Shown: in pieces, positions 9,513 to 21,700 of the stretch
How positions within the stretch are numbered: the stretch's first letter is position 1
How the letters are laid out: the number at the start of each line of letters is the position of its first letter
Assembly: GCF_019042275.1 (NCBI RefSeq)
Contig: NZ_JAHQCW010000005.1
Coordinates: forward strand, 115,190-179,189
Source of the DNA: Diplocloster agilis
Lineage (GTDB): Bacteria; Bacillota; Clostridia; Lachnospirales; Lachnospiraceae
Direction of reading: 5' to 3'
DNA length: 64,000 nucleotides
The notes under the pieces: generated by a model
Database searches by the model: none
What the model saw: the letters and a program-made list of their open reading frames with translations, nothing else
Told to the model about the DNA's origin: nothing
Program-made: the position numbers and the translations under genes

Positions 9513-9531
9513 GAAAGGAGATCTCATATAA

Positions 9532-10413
9532 ATGAGTAGAAAAAAGATCTATTCAAAATGGTTTGCCGCTCCGGCCCTGATTTTCTTTTCCCTGTTTTTT
9601 ATCCTGCCGAACCTGTTTGGGTTAGTGTTTGCGTTTACGGACTGGTCCATCTTCTATGTGGGATTCGATCAGGTGAATTTTATTGGACTGGACAATTTTA
9701 AGCAGCTTTTTAGCGAGAGGCTGTTACTGAAAGCAGCAGGGAATACCTTTTATTTTGCTATCGTAACGGTAGTGTTCAAGAATGTGATTGGTCTGGCCCT
9801 GGCTTTGCTGGTAAACAGGCCGTTCAAGACTAAGAATTATCTGCGCAGTGTATTCTTTCTGCCTTCCATCCTGAGTACTATGGTGGTCGCGATTGTATTC
9901 TCCGCCATCTATAATCCACAGTCCGGGATCTTAAATGGGTTCCTGAATAACGTGGGGCTGGGCTTTTTGGCTCAGGAGTGGCTTACTAATCCAAAGATCG
10001 CCATGACATCGATCTGCGCGATGGAAATCTGGCAGGGAACAGGGCTTACGATGCTTATCTATCTGGCGGGACTTCAGACGGTTCCCAAGGAGTATTATGA
10101 ATCTGCAGATCTGGATGGGACTACCGGATTCCAGAAGTTTCGCTATATCACAGTCCCTCTGATCCTCCCCACCTTCACGGTAAATATAACACTGACGCTT
10201 ATAAACGGCTTGAAAGTATTTGGCCAGGTCTATGCCCTTACCTCCGGCGGACCGGCGGATGCCACACAGGTATTTCAGACCTTTGTATACAAATATTTCA
10301 GCCAGGGGCTTCTGGGTTATTCCTCAGCAGCGGGCTTGGTGTTCACGGTGGTCATCATGGTGGTTAGCCTGACGCTGACCTCAGTTATGAGAAAGAAGGA
10401 GGTGTCATACTGA
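9532..10413 (+). CDS. Sugar ABC transporter permease, MalF/UgpA type
   Basis: The protein has 293 residues, starting at ATG 9532 after AAAGGAGAT. About six membrane helices can be read (ALIFFSLFFILPNLFGLVFA near the start, and AGLVFTVVIMVVSLTLT at the end). The cytoplasmic EAA loop reads EYYESADLDGTTGFQKFRYI, followed by TVPLILPT, which identifies a binding-protein-dependent sugar permease that docks to the ATPase. Its stop overlaps the next start (TGATG at 10411-10415), so the two permeases are co-translated and form a heterodimer. Confidence 0.93.
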   Translation: MSRKKIYSKWFAAPALIFFSLFFILPNLFGLVFAFTDWSIFYVGFDQVNFIGLDNFKQLFSERLLLKAAGNTFYFAIVTVVFKNVIGLALALLVNRPFKTKNYLRSVFFLPSILSTMVVAIVFSAIYNPQSGILNGFLNNVGLGFLAQEWLTNPKIAMTSICAMEIWQGTGLTMLIYLAGLQTVPKEYYESADLDGTTGFQKFRYITVPLILPTFTVNITLTLINGLKVFGQVYALTSGGPADATQVFQTFVYKYFSQGLLGYSSAAGLVFTVVIMVVSLTLTSVMRKKEVSY

Positions 10414-11234
10414 TGAGTCCCAAGAAAAGATTCCAAAAGCTTCTGCTGGAAATCGGGGCCGTCGTCCTCAGCCTGATCTATATTATCCCGGCCTGGATGG
10501 TGCTGGTGAACTCCTTCAAAGAAAAGAAGGAAGCGAATAAGTTCGACCTGGGGCTGCCAAAAGAGTTCCATTTTGAAAATTACTTGAGAGTGTTTCAAGA
10601 AGGGAATATCATGCGGTCGCTCTTCAACGGTTTGCTGATCGCTACGGTTGGCGTGGTAGCGGTGATTCTCATTTCCTCACTGGCCGCTTTTTATATCGCC
10701 CGGGCGAAAAACAGAATGGCTAATGGATTTTATATGTATTTTATATCAGGCATGCTTATACCCGTGGCTATGATACCCACCTATATTATCCTGCTGCTAT
10801 TGAAACTGAACAATACATATATCGGCCTGATTTTTATGTTTATCACCTACTGTATTCCGGTGAGCATCTTTTTGTACACTGGGTTTATGAAGAGCATTCC
10901 GGAGGAGATCGATGAAGCGGCTATTATGGATGGGTGCCGGGGTCCTCAGCTGTTTTTTCGCGTGATTTTTCCGCTGTTAAAGTCGGTAACGGTGACGGTT
11001 TTCGTTATCAATTTTATGGGAATCTGGAACGATGTGAATACCCAGCTCTTCTTTGCATCCGGTGATAAATGGACCATGCCCATGACAGTATATCGGTTCT
11101 ATGGGATCTACTTATCTGACTGGAACCTGGTGTTTGCTGATGTGGTTGTCACGGTGCTGCCTGTCTTTATCGTGTATATGTTTGCCCAGAACCAGATGGT
11201 GGAAGGAATGACAGCCGGCGCAGTAAAAGGGTGA
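10413..11234 (+). CDS. Sugar ABC transporter permease, MalG/UgpE type
   Basis: The protein has 273 residues and overlaps the preceding gene by one base. There are six predicted membrane helices (VVLSLIYIIPAWMVLVNSF at the N-terminus). The EAA loop reads EEIDEAAIMDGCRGPQLFF, followed by IFPLLKS, as in the MalG partner of CUT1 sugar importers. It completes the membrane pair for the binding protein at 8087. Confidence 0.93.
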   Translation: MSPKKRFQKLLLEIGAVVLSLIYIIPAWMVLVNSFKEKKEANKFDLGLPKEFHFENYLRVFQEGNIMRSLFNGLLIATVGVVAVILISSLAAFYIARAKNRMANGFYMYFISGMLIPVAMIPTYIILLLLKLNNTYIGLIFMFITYCIPVSIFLYTGFMKSIPEEIDEAAIMDGCRGPQLFFRVIFPLLKSVTVTVFVINFMGIWNDVNTQLFFASGDKWTMPMTVYRFYGIYLSDWNLVFADVVVTVLPVFIVYMFAQNQMVEGMTAGAVKG

Positions 11235-11290
11235 GTAATAATTTAAAACGGCAAGGATTAGTAAATCAGAAGAAAAAGGAGTACGTATCA

Positions 11291-12460
11291 ATGAATAAAT
11301 ATTATAACATAGGTGCCTATTATTTCCCGGGCTTCCATCCCAATCAGTATAACGAACAGTGGCATGGAAAGGGATGGACGGAGTGGGAACTGCTAAAGGC
11401 AGCAAGTCAGCGGTTTGAGGGCCACCAGCAGCCCAAAGTCCCGCTCTGGGGGTACGAAGATGAGTCCGATCCCGTAGTGATGGAGAAAAAGATCGCGGCT
11501 GCGGCCGATCATAACATCGATGCTTTTATCTTTGACTGGTACTGGTATGAGAACGGCCCGATGCACGAACGATGTTTGGAGGAGGGGTATCTGCATGCAA
11601 AAAATAACAACAGATGTAAATTTGCTATTATGTGGGCTAATCATGGCTGGGCGGCAATGCAGCCCCAGGGCAGGGGTCGGCCACATTATTATCAAACCAA
11701 CAGTATGCTGAGCTATGAAGCATTTTTAAAAGCAACCGATCACATCATTGAGCATTATTTTAAACACCCCTCGTATTGGCGCCCGGATGGGAAGCTATAC
11801 TTCTCGTTTTATGAGATGAAGGAACTTGTGGAGATGTTCGGGAATATGGAGAAGGCCAGGAAGGCATTAGACGAATTCCGCTGCCGCGTGCGCGGTGCAG
11901 GTCTGGGTGAACTGAATCTGAATATTATACACCAGGATTATCCAATCCTTCCGGGAGAGCGGCAATTCGAAGCGGGAGACAGCCAGAATCAGTACTATAA
12001 GGAACTTGGATTTGACAGTGTGACCAGCTATATCTGGATCCATCACTATATGGACACGATGGAATTTCCGGCGACTCCTTACTGCCGTCTGCGGGAGCAG
12101 ATGAAGGCGGATTATATAAAATTTAGTGAACAGTTGGATCTTCCTTATTATCCAAATATCACTATGGGATGGGACCCCAGTCCACGTACGGTCCAATCGG
12201 ATGTGTATGAGAATGTGGGCTATCCGTTTACCCCTACCATATCCGATAACACCCCCGATGAGTTCAGATTAGCCCTGGTACAGGCAAAAGAATTTGTGGA
12301 CAGCCATCCCAAGTGCAGGGACATTATCACGGTGAATGCATGGAATGAGTGGACCGAATCCAGCTATCTGGAGCCGGATATTATAAACGGCTATGGCTAT
12401 CTGCAGGCATTTAAGGAGATATTCCCGGCGAAACCGGATCGACAGGAGACAGGAGAATAA
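11291..12460 (+). CDS. GH99/WbsX-like glycan-active enzyme
   Basis: The protein has 389 residues. The chosen ATG 11291 follows AAAGGAG by nine bases; the in-frame GTG at 11231 lacks a ribosome site. The N-terminus (YYNIGAYYFPGFHPN, then WHGKGWTEWELLKAA) and later WNEWTESSYLEPD are typical of the WbsX-like family related to GH99 endo-acting alpha-mannosidases. Such proteins are annotated either as glycosyltransferase WbsX or as GH99-like hydrolases. No signal peptide is visible, so it should act in the cytoplasm. Its place after the importer argues for breakdown of an imported oligosaccharide; the exact linkage cannot be read from sequence. Confidence 0.75.
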   Translation: MNKYYNIGAYYFPGFHPNQYNEQWHGKGWTEWELLKAASQRFEGHQQPKVPLWGYEDESDPVVMEKKIAAAADHNIDAFIFDWYWYENGPMHERCLEEGYLHAKNNNRCKFAIMWANHGWAAMQPQGRGRPHYYQTNSMLSYEAFLKATDHIIEHYFKHPSYWRPDGKLYFSFYEMKELVEMFGNMEKARKALDEFRCRVRGAGLGELNLNIIHQDYPILPGERQFEAGDSQNQYYKELGFDSVTSYIWIHHYMDTMEFPATPYCRLREQMKADYIKFSEQLDLPYYPNITMGWDPSPRTVQSDVYENVGYPFTPTISDNTPDEFRLALVQAKEFVDSHPKCRDIITVNAWNEWTESSYLEPDIINGYGYLQAFKEIFPAKPDRQETGE

Positions 12461-12478
12461 TTTGAGGAGGGATTCAAT

Positions 12479-15400
12479 TTGCTGTACTCAAAATGTGAAA
12501 AGCCGCTGACCGAGGAACTCTTCCGTAATCCTACAAAAGAATATCGGGGGGCACCTTTCTGGTCCTGGAACTGCAGGCTGGATCAGGAAGAACTGCTAAG
12601 ACAGATCGATATCCTTCACGAGATGGGATTCGGAGGTTTTCATATTCATGTGCGTGTAGGACTTGACACTCCATATCTTGGGAAAGAGTATATGGATCTG
12701 ATCGCTGTCTGTGCGGAAAAGGCCCGGAAGCTTGGAATGACCCTGTGGCTGTATGATGAGGACCGCTGGCCATCTGGTACGGCAGGAGGAACCGTGACAA
12801 AGAATCCTGAAAATCGGGTGCGCCATCTTTTGGTGACGAGAACACCCTATGGGCAGGGAAAAGTCTTAGAAAGGCTAGCCGAATCCAAGGCAACCTCGCT
12901 CAGAACAGAGAACGGCAGGCTGTTGGCCTGTTATGATATCCGTCTGAATTCAGACGGTAGGCTGGACGGTTATAAAAAAGTGGAGGAAGAGGAGCCGGTG
13001 GAAGGATTCCGGCTCTATGCTTATGAAGAAACTGCTGAGCCAAATCCATGGTTTAATAATCAGACCTATGCGGATACCTTGAATCCGGGGACAGTGGCGG
13101 AGTTCCTTCACAGGACTCATGAACGCTATTATGAGAAATTTGGGAAAGAATTCGGCGGCCTGATTCCGGCTATTTTTACCGATGAACCGCAGTTTGAGCA
13201 TAAAACTACTTTGGATTTTGCATGGGAGGATCGGGATGTGATTTTGCCGTGGACTTCTACACTGCCTGAGAGTTTCCAGAAGGCCTATGATGGTGAAGAT
13301 CTGTTAGCCCACATTCCGGAACTGCTCTGGGAGCCGGCAGACGGGATATCCCGCACCCGGTACTTATATCACGACCATATTGCCGAACGATTTGCCGCGG
13401 CATTTGCCGACCAATGCGGGGCCTGGTGTGAAAAGCATGGATTGCTCCTGACCGGACACATGATGGAAGAACCCACCCTGGAAAAGCAGACTACAGCGCT
13501 GGGAGAGACGATGCGTTCCTACCGGAGTTTTCAACTACCCGGAATCGATATGGTATGCAACTGGCATGAATATACCACGGCAAAGCAGGCTCAGTCGGTT
13601 AGCCGACAAAAGTGGGCACCCGGTGTGATGAGTGAGATCTATGGGGTCACTAACTGGGACTATGATTTCCGGGGATATAAGCTTCAGGGAGACTGGCAGG
13701 CCGCACTGGGGGTAACCGTGCGGGTACCCCATCTGAGTTGGGTGAGTATGAACGGAGAATCCAAACGGGACTATCCGGGTACGTTTAACTATCAGGCGCC
13801 GTGGTACGATCAGTTTCCACTGATCGAGGATCATTTTGCCAGAATTAATACGGCTATGACTCGGGGGAATCCGGTGGTTCACATCGGAGTGATCCACCCG
13901 GTGGAGAGTTATTGGCTGCATTTTGGAGTCCGGGAGAATACTTGGGCTTCCCGAAACAGGCTGGAAAAACAATTCCTGAATTTGACAAAATGGCTGCTTG
14001 AGGGATTGCAGGATTTTGATTTCATCGCTGAGTCGCTTTTACCGGAACAGTGCGTACCGGAGCAGATAGACGGACGGATATTTCCTGTGGGAGAGATGCA
14101 TTATGATGTAGTGATTGTCCCGGGCTGCGAAACTCTTCGCTCCACCACCCTGGATCTTCTGGAACGTTTCCGTGATCTGGGCGGAAGGGTGATATTCCTC
14201 GGGGCGCCGCCGAAGTTCCAGGACGCCATCCCCACAGAACGGGGACGAAATCTGAGCAAGCGGTGTGAACGGGGAGAATTCGAGTCTACTGATCTGATGG
14301 ATTTGCTGGAGGGGGTCAGAGAGTTGGATATCCGTACCGGAACAGGAGAGAGGACACAGAATCTCATTTACCAGCTTCGGGAAGAGAAGGATAACCGCTG
14401 GTTGTTCATCGCCCATAGCAAGGATCCGGATAATAAGGACCTGGTCTGCGGAGACGTACTGCGTATCCGGATCCGGGGAGAGTGGTATTGTACCAAATAT
14501 GATACACAGTCCGGTGAGATTGAACCTTTCTACAGTTTATGGCAGGAGGGGTGGACACAGATCCATGTACCTTTCTATGATCACGATAGTTTAATGTTAA
14601 AACTTACAAAGGAACAGACGGGGACTCCAAGAGAATACTTCCAGACAGCGATTGCGACACCGGTTCAGACAACCTGTATCCCGAAAAGCAGTATAAGCGC
14701 GAATTCCGGAACACGGGTCAAACGCTGGCTTTACAGTGTTCCGGTTACATTGGAAGAACCAAATGTGCTGCTTCTTGACATGGCGGAGTATCGTCTGGAT
14801 GAGGAAGAGTATCGCCCTATGGAGGAGATACTGCGCCTTGATAATATCCTGCGCAGGGAGATCGGATGGCCGCTTCGGATGGAGGCATTTGCCCAGCCAT
14901 ACGTGGAAAAAGATGCGTCTACACCACACGTCGTGGGACTCCGGTTTACCTTCCACAGCAGAGTCATAGTTAAAAATACAAGACTTGCGCTGGAACGTGA
15001 GGATCTGGCGGAGATACGGTTGAACAATGAACTGCTGGAGGTGGAGACGGACGGGTGGTATGTGGACAGATGTATCCGGACAGTTCCAATGCCCGACATT
15101 TTTCCGGGAAAGAATGTGCTGGAAATAAGCTGGCGCTACGGATGTAAGGTAGATCTGGAAGCAGTCTATCTTCTGGGGGATTTCGGGGTGGAAGTGGCAG
15201 GATGCTGCTGTACGCTTACGGAACCGGTGAAGAAATTGGCATTTGGGGATATTACACGGCAGGGCCTGCCGTTTTACGGGGGAAACCTGGTGTATCACCT
15301 GGAAACGAACGTGCAGGAAGATTGCGCCGAGATGGCTGTTACCAGCTATCGAGGACAACTGCTGCATCTTTCGGTGAACGGTGAGCCAAAAGGGCATATG

Positions 15401-15643
15401 ATATATTCTCCCTACCGGCTGCCGTTAAACGGGCTGAGACCCGGCATACAGAAGATTGATATACGTTTATTCGGGAACCGGGTGAATACATTCGGACAGC
15501 TGCATTGCAATAATAGAGACCGCGGACTTTGGTGGGGGCCAAATTCCTGGCGGACTGATGCGGAGGAGTGGACATATGAATACCGGTTCCGCAGACAGGG
15601 GATTCTGAAATCTCCGGAGTTATTTCTTTCTGGCACGGAATAA
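12479..15643 (+). CDS. GH106-like glycoside hydrolase (alpha-L-rhamnosidase family)
   Basis: The protein has 1054 residues. It starts at TTG 12479, eight bases after GAGGAGGG. The N-terminal catalytic region shows the GH106-like run RGAPFWSWNCRLDQEELLRQ, then MGFGGFHIHVRVG and LWLYDEDRWPSGTAGG, and carboxylate-rich stretches (FTDEPQFEH near residue 240). The C-terminal third looks like beta-sandwich/galactose-binding-like domains. GH106 members remove alpha-L-rhamnose, but neighbouring uncharacterised clades share this fold, so the sugar is not certain. No signal peptide is seen, implying cytoplasmic action on transported substrate. It is cotranscribed with the importer. Confidence 0.75.
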   Translation: MLYSKCEKPLTEELFRNPTKEYRGAPFWSWNCRLDQEELLRQIDILHEMGFGGFHIHVRVGLDTPYLGKEYMDLIAVCAEKARKLGMTLWLYDEDRWPSGTAGGTVTKNPENRVRHLLVTRTPYGQGKVLERLAESKATSLRTENGRLLACYDIRLNSDGRLDGYKKVEEEEPVEGFRLYAYEETAEPNPWFNNQTYADTLNPGTVAEFLHRTHERYYEKFGKEFGGLIPAIFTDEPQFEHKTTLDFAWEDRDVILPWTSTLPESFQKAYDGEDLLAHIPELLWEPADGISRTRYLYHDHIAERFAAAFADQCGAWCEKHGLLLTGHMMEEPTLEKQTTALGETMRSYRSFQLPGIDMVCNWHEYTTAKQAQSVSRQKWAPGVMSEIYGVTNWDYDFRGYKLQGDWQAALGVTVRVPHLSWVSMNGESKRDYPGTFNYQAPWYDQFPLIEDHFARINTAMTRGNPVVHIGVIHPVESYWLHFGVRENTWASRNRLEKQFLNLTKWLLEGLQDFDFIAESLLPEQCVPEQIDGRIFPVGEMHYDVVIVPGCETLRSTTLDLLERFRDLGGRVIFLGAPPKFQDAIPTERGRNLSKRCERGEFESTDLMDLLEGVRELDIRTGTGERTQNLIYQLREEKDNRWLFIAHSKDPDNKDLVCGDVLRIRIRGEWYCTKYDTQSGEIEPFYSLWQEGWTQIHVPFYDHDSLMLKLTKEQTGTPREYFQTAIATPVQTTCIPKSSISANSGTRVKRWLYSVPVTLEEPNVLLLDMAEYRLDEEEYRPMEEILRLDNILRREIGWPLRMEAFAQPYVEKDASTPHVVGLRFTFHSRVIVKNTRLALEREDLAEIRLNNELLEVETDGWYVDRCIRTVPMPDIFPGKNVLEISWRYGCKVDLEAVYLLGDFGVEVAGCCCTLTEPVKKLAFGDITRQGLPFYGGNLVYHLETNVQEDCAEMAVTSYRGQLLHLSVNGEPKGHMIYSPYRLPLNGLRPGIQKIDIRLFGNRVNTFGQLHCNNRDRGLWWGPNSWRTDAEEWTYEYRFRRQGILKSPELFLSGTE

Positions 15644-15703
15644 GAAGCTTATGAAAGGATCATAGAGCGATAGGTTTAGAAACTAAGAGGAGGTAGAGTA
15701 AAC

Positions 15704-18700
15704 GTGGGAAAAAGGCAGTATTTAAAGAGGAAGTTATCAACAGGTCTGAGCATAGTGATATGCCTGGTGATGGTCATGGGAGTGATACCGCCGATTCAGG
15801 CAGAGGCTTTTAACAGACTATCTTTTCAGATTGACGCGGCATCCCAAAAGGAGGGAGCCTCCACATATCGCCATGTGGATAATCTGATTTGTCTGTCCAA
15901 TGCGCATTCGAATGAGAGCGGGGAGAAAGTGATTGACGGAAAGCTTAAGTGGGCAGAAAATCCTGCGCCAGATTTCGGTAAAGGCTGGGCGCAGGAACGG
16001 TATGACAGTGTGTTTCAATATGGACTGTATAACTGGGCGGTGACTTCGAATATCAACCGTCCTGACGGCGGCTACTCAGAAGTTGACGGTGTTGTCACCT
16101 ATACGGACTGGAATGGGCTGGCAGATCAATGCCAAAAGTATGTGGACGGTGGTCTGAAACCCCTGCTTATGTTCCAGGGAGTCCCGGAGCCAATATCTGC
16201 CGGCGGTTTTCGGGCAGGTGAATACAGTTATAATGAAAGACAGCCGTCCGATTATGATAAATGGTTCCAATATCTGCAGGCAGTGATGGATTATTTGGTC
16301 GATCATTTTGGTGCGGATGAAGTTTCCACCTGGGCATTCTGCCTGTGGTCAGAATCATTTCTCCAGTTTTCCGCATATGAACCGGAGACAGGCAGCAATG
16401 AAAGTGAATTTATCAAAATGTATGATTACTGGTCGGAGGCGTTACAGTCTTCCGTGGGAAAGGGAGAACTGTATACCGGTATTTATTTTGACCGCATGAC
16501 AAATAGCGGTTTGATTCCTTTTATAAAACACTGCGCATCCGGAACCAACTATTATACCGGTGAGACAGGTTCGCATTTGGGCTGGGTGGGATTTTCCAAC
16601 TGGACATCGGCCGGTACAATTATGGCAGGAAACAACTTCTCCGAGTATTATTATTATTTGGAAAATGAGCTGAACAAATACCCCAGTCTGGATTACACGG
16701 ATATCATAACAATGGAGAGCGGTTATCTGGTATGGGGCAATAATGGGGTGATTTCCGATGTAACCTATGCGGAAAATTATGGAGCTTCCTATTATGCATG
16801 GAGGATTGCACAGTATACGGATATGCCAAGGCTGAAAAGCTGCGTCTCCTTTTACAACACCACAACAGGGGATGATGTATATGAATCGGGAAATGGAGTG
16901 AAAAACAACTGGGACGACAATATGCTGACACCTTCCTTTCAGGTATGGAAAATGTCCAAGATGATGGAGAATGAGCGTCTGCTCTGCGTAAACAAAACCG
17001 ATGACACCGCTTCCGGTGCGAACCTGGTTGGATGTGTCGCCACTGCGGACGATACTGCGGGAAATAAGTATAAGATGATGGTATATAATACGACTCCCCA
17101 TATCGATGACAACTCTGAAGAGGCGGTGGAACTAAAGTTAAAAGGCATACCCGGTACCAGTGCAACAGTTACGAGATATATGATCGACAGTACCAACAAT
17201 AACTGGTGGAGCGAGTGGACACAGTACAGGGAAGAAAACAACATCCCTTATGAAGTCAGAGGACATGGCGCCGGTTTAAGCCAGGCGAATGCTAAAGTAC
17301 ATAAAACAGTCTGGGAAACAACCAACGACGCGGGCTATCAGGAATGGCTTTCTAAAATACCGGAATATAAAGAAAAAGAGGATCTTTCAGTAACGAGCCG
17401 CACTGAAGTAGCGGTAAAAGATGGAACAGCGACCTGGACCGAAATCCTGCCCGGACACAGTGTGCTGTATATTGAAGTAACCTATGATGAAAAAACACCG
17501 GAATATGGATCAAATCTGGATTTTGAACAGGGAGATTTGTCGGACTGGTCGGTCTCTGGTGAAGCGCAGATTGACGGAGGTGAGAAAAAAATCGGAAACT
17601 ATTCGGCTAAACTTTACGCTTCTGATAACGAAGATGCCGTTATAACCAAAACGATTTCAGGACTTACCCCGGGTTTTTATTATACGCTGTCGGGATTCGG
17701 AAAACCGGATGGGAACAGCATCAGATACCGGTTGTTCGCCCATCAGCCGGGAGAGCAGAAAAATAATATTGAGAACTACTGTGCCGGTTTGACATCTGCA
17801 TTCGGCAACTGGAATAATATGGCTGTTACAAAACAAGCGGATGCAGACGGGAAACTGGTGGTAGGATGCTGGGTGGTAGCTGGTCCTGGCCAGCGGTCCG
17901 TGAATTTTGATGATCTGAAAGTTCAGCAGTCCGGTACCGGAATATCCGAAACGGAGCCGGAAGAGAATGTCGCTTTGAATAAGACGGTCACAGCTTCCTC
18001 AGCAAAAGCCGGAGGGGAAGCGGCCAATGCGGTAGACGGTGACTTAGCAACCGCATGGACAGCAGGATCTGCAAAATATCCTCAGTCCCTTATTGTGGAC
18101 CTGGGAAGTACTTATAAAATTGACAGGTTAAAATATACATTTGACGAGGAACAGACAAATACCTATAAATATAAAATAGAGGGCTCTGTGGATAAGGAGA
18201 GATGGACTGCACTTGTAGACCGCACCGATGTGGGAGTCCTGGCGGATGGTAAGATACAAAACCGGATCAATGGAAAGTTTTATCAGTATCTGAGGTTGAC
18301 CATCACGGATGTATCAGGTTCCTGTCCGGCCTCCTGCCGGGAATTCGAAGTGTATGGGAAACCCACCGAGGATATCGCAGTTAACAAGCCGGTGACAGCT
18401 TCATCCAACATGCCTGATAATCCGCCGGAAGGGGCGGTAAGTGGGAACGGAATGATAGGTGGATGGGTAGCAGGCAGCGGCAGCTTTCCCCAATATCTCC
18501 AGGTGGACCTGTGCGGGGTCTATGAGCTGACTTCAATCAAGCAGACGTTCGCCGATATCGATAATAGTACATTCAAGTATAAAATAGAAGGTTCCCTGGA
18601 TGCGAAAGACTGGACGATACTTGCAGACAGGACCGGAGACGGTGTAACAACCAAGACTACGATTACCGAGGATGTAACAGGTGCGTATCGATATGTCAAA

Positions 18701-21700
18701 ATGACAGTAACGGGAATCAATAATAATCATTACGCCAACAGCCGTGCGTTCCAAATCTTTGGCCATCCGGTAGACGGCTCCGTACTGCAGCAGATGATAG
18801 AGGAAGCAGAAGCGCTGGACGAAAAGGATTATAGTATTTTAGCATGGAGTGAGCTGCAAAAGATGCTGACACAGGCGAAGAAACTGTTAGAACAAAGCTA
18901 TACACCGTCTCAGATAACCGATATGCTCCTACGGCTTACAGAAGCTATGGAGCAAAAAGGCGTCTCTATTGCCATTCAGTCGGTTCGCGCGACTACTGAG
19001 AAAAATGGGAATGACGCGCAAAAAGCCATAGATGGTTCGGACACGACTGCCTGGATTGCCGGTGATGAATTATTGCCGCAGGAACTTCTGTTTGATCTGG
19101 GAAGTACATGCCGACTTGGCGGATTCATGTTTCAATTTGACGATTCCCAAGAGAGTACCTATCGATATAAAATTGAAGGTGCTATGTGTGTTGATAAAGA
19201 ATCAGAAGATCAGGAATTGTGGAACACGATTGTGGATCGTACAGCGGATGGCGTTACGGTAGATGGTATTATCAGGGAAAAAGCCAATGAGGAATTATAT
19301 CGCTATTTAAAGCTGACGATTACTGATATTGAGGGTTCCGATCCGGCCTCCTGCCAGGAATTTGAAGTGTTTGGCAGTAAAATAGACGACCTTGCTATGG
19401 GCAAACCGGTAGAGGCATCTTCCGCAACTGCAGACAACCCTCCGTCAGGAGCAGTTAACGGGAAAGGAATAGCGACCAATGGCGGCTGGGTAGCAGGAAA
19501 TGGTAATTTTCCTCAAGTGCTTCTGGTGGATTTGTGTGATATTTATGAGCTGTCCTCAATCAGACAAACCTTTGCAGACAAGGACAATAGTATCTTCCGG
19601 TATAAGATAGAGGGCTCCCTGGATAAAGAACAGTGGGAGATCCTTGCAGACAGGACGGAACAGGGGATTACAACCAGTGATACCATCATGGAAGAAGTTA
19701 ACGGCGGCTACCGGTATGTAAAGATGACCATAACGGGAATTAATAACGGACACTGGGCAAACAGCCGTGCATTTGAAGTGTTTGGACATACTCAGGATTA
19801 TTCCGGACTTCAACAAAGAGTGGAAGAAGCCGAGGAGATTGAACAAGGGAGTTTTAGCGACACCACCTGGAACACATTCCGGGAAGTACTCGGCAAAGCG
19901 AAAGAGATACTGGACCAGAGAGTTCCCCAGTCTGTTTTGGATGACATGCTAAAAGATTTGGAAGAAGCAATCGAAAGATTGGCACCTCCGGTTATTGTTG
20001 AATCGGTGGCGCTGGATATCACAGACAGGCGTATAAAAGTCGGGAACAGCTTCCAGATAAAGGCCACAGTTATGCCCGACGATGCGGAGGATAAGACGGT
20101 AACATGGCGCAGTAGGAATCCCCAGGTGGCCACAGTCGAAAACGGAAATGTAAACGGTGTGGCGGCGGGCGCCACGGTCATAACCGCTATGTCGGGAGAA
20201 AAGAGTGCGGACTGTATGGTTACCGTGGTGGGGGAAACCTATGAAATTCGTACACCCGAGGTGGAAGGTGCCTCCATAGCTGTGACAGGAGCAAAGATGG
20301 AGGCAGCCGCCGGTGAGGCTATGGCTTTCCGGGTGGAGGCAGCCGATTCGAATAAGTGCATTGAAAGCGTGAATGTTGTAGCAGATCATGGAGAAGCTGT
20401 TAACTTGTACGGGGATAATGGAAATTACAGTTTTATCATGCCTGCATCGGCTGTGACTGTAAATGTGACAGTGAAGGATAAACCATCAGCCCACATCACG
20501 GTGGATGAAACAAATGGTGCCACAGTAGATTTGCCTTCTGATATAAAAGTGGGGGATGAGGTAGTATTCCAGGTATCTCTGGATGACCCTGAAAACACGG
20601 AACTGGATGTGCTGGAAGTGTCGGTGGGAGACACTGTTCTGACACTACTGAATATGGGGGGAGACAGCTATCGATTCCTTGCACCGGATGGAGATGTGGT
20701 TATCCGGGCTGCTGCAAAAACAAAACCGGTAGCGCCTGCCGCACATAATATCCATGTAGAAGCCTCACAGGGGGCCTATATCACGGTGGAAGACGACATG
20801 ACACAGGAAATTGAAGATGAAATAGTCGGATTTACAGTAAACGTGATTGACCAAACCAAAGAGATAGAGAGTGTTGCGGTAGTCGGAGCATCCGGAGCAC
20901 GACCGCTGACCGACCAGGGAGAAGGTATTTACAGATTCCGTATGCCTGGAGAAGAGATTACGATTAAAGTGACTCTGAAAGACATAAGTCAGCCGGCCAG
21001 ATATCCGCTCGGTGTTCTGGAAAATGAGAAAGCTTCGATTGTAATGTCTGATGAGATAACAGACGCATCGGCCGGGGAGAAAGTGAACTTCGGGATTGTA
21101 ATATCCGATAATAACCTGGAATTAGATCAGATCATGGTTACCGGTGCAGATGGTACTCCTGTGGATGTAATAAGCACGGACGGAAAATATTCCTTCCAAA
21201 TGCCGGGACAGGCTGTATTCTTTACGATCATACTGCGGGAAAAAGCCTATGCGATTGCCATAGATCCAGCCCCGGGCGCTGAAGTGACGATCCATGGGGG
21301 AATCCGTACAGCGTTGGCTGGTGAACAGGTAGAGTTCGCTGTTCAGGTAACTGATCGTTTGATGAAGATCGATACCGTTTCTGTAACGGCTTCTGATGGT
21401 ACCCAGGTGGCTGTTAATGGGGATAATGGAAAATACAGTTTTGAAATGCCGAAATCTGATGTCACAGTTACCGTATTACTCAGTCAAAAAATTCACGCGA
21501 TAACGGTCGACCCGGTATACGGCGCAGTTGTGAAGCTAAAAGATGATGTCTCTGAGGCAGAGGAAGGTGATGCGGTAGAATTTATGGTTGAAGTGACTGA
21601 TCAAATGAAGGAAATTGATCAGGTAATTGTGACAAGTTCCGCCCAACAGCAAGTGGAAGTTACCGGTGAGAATGGTAACTACAGATTTGTTATGCCGCAG

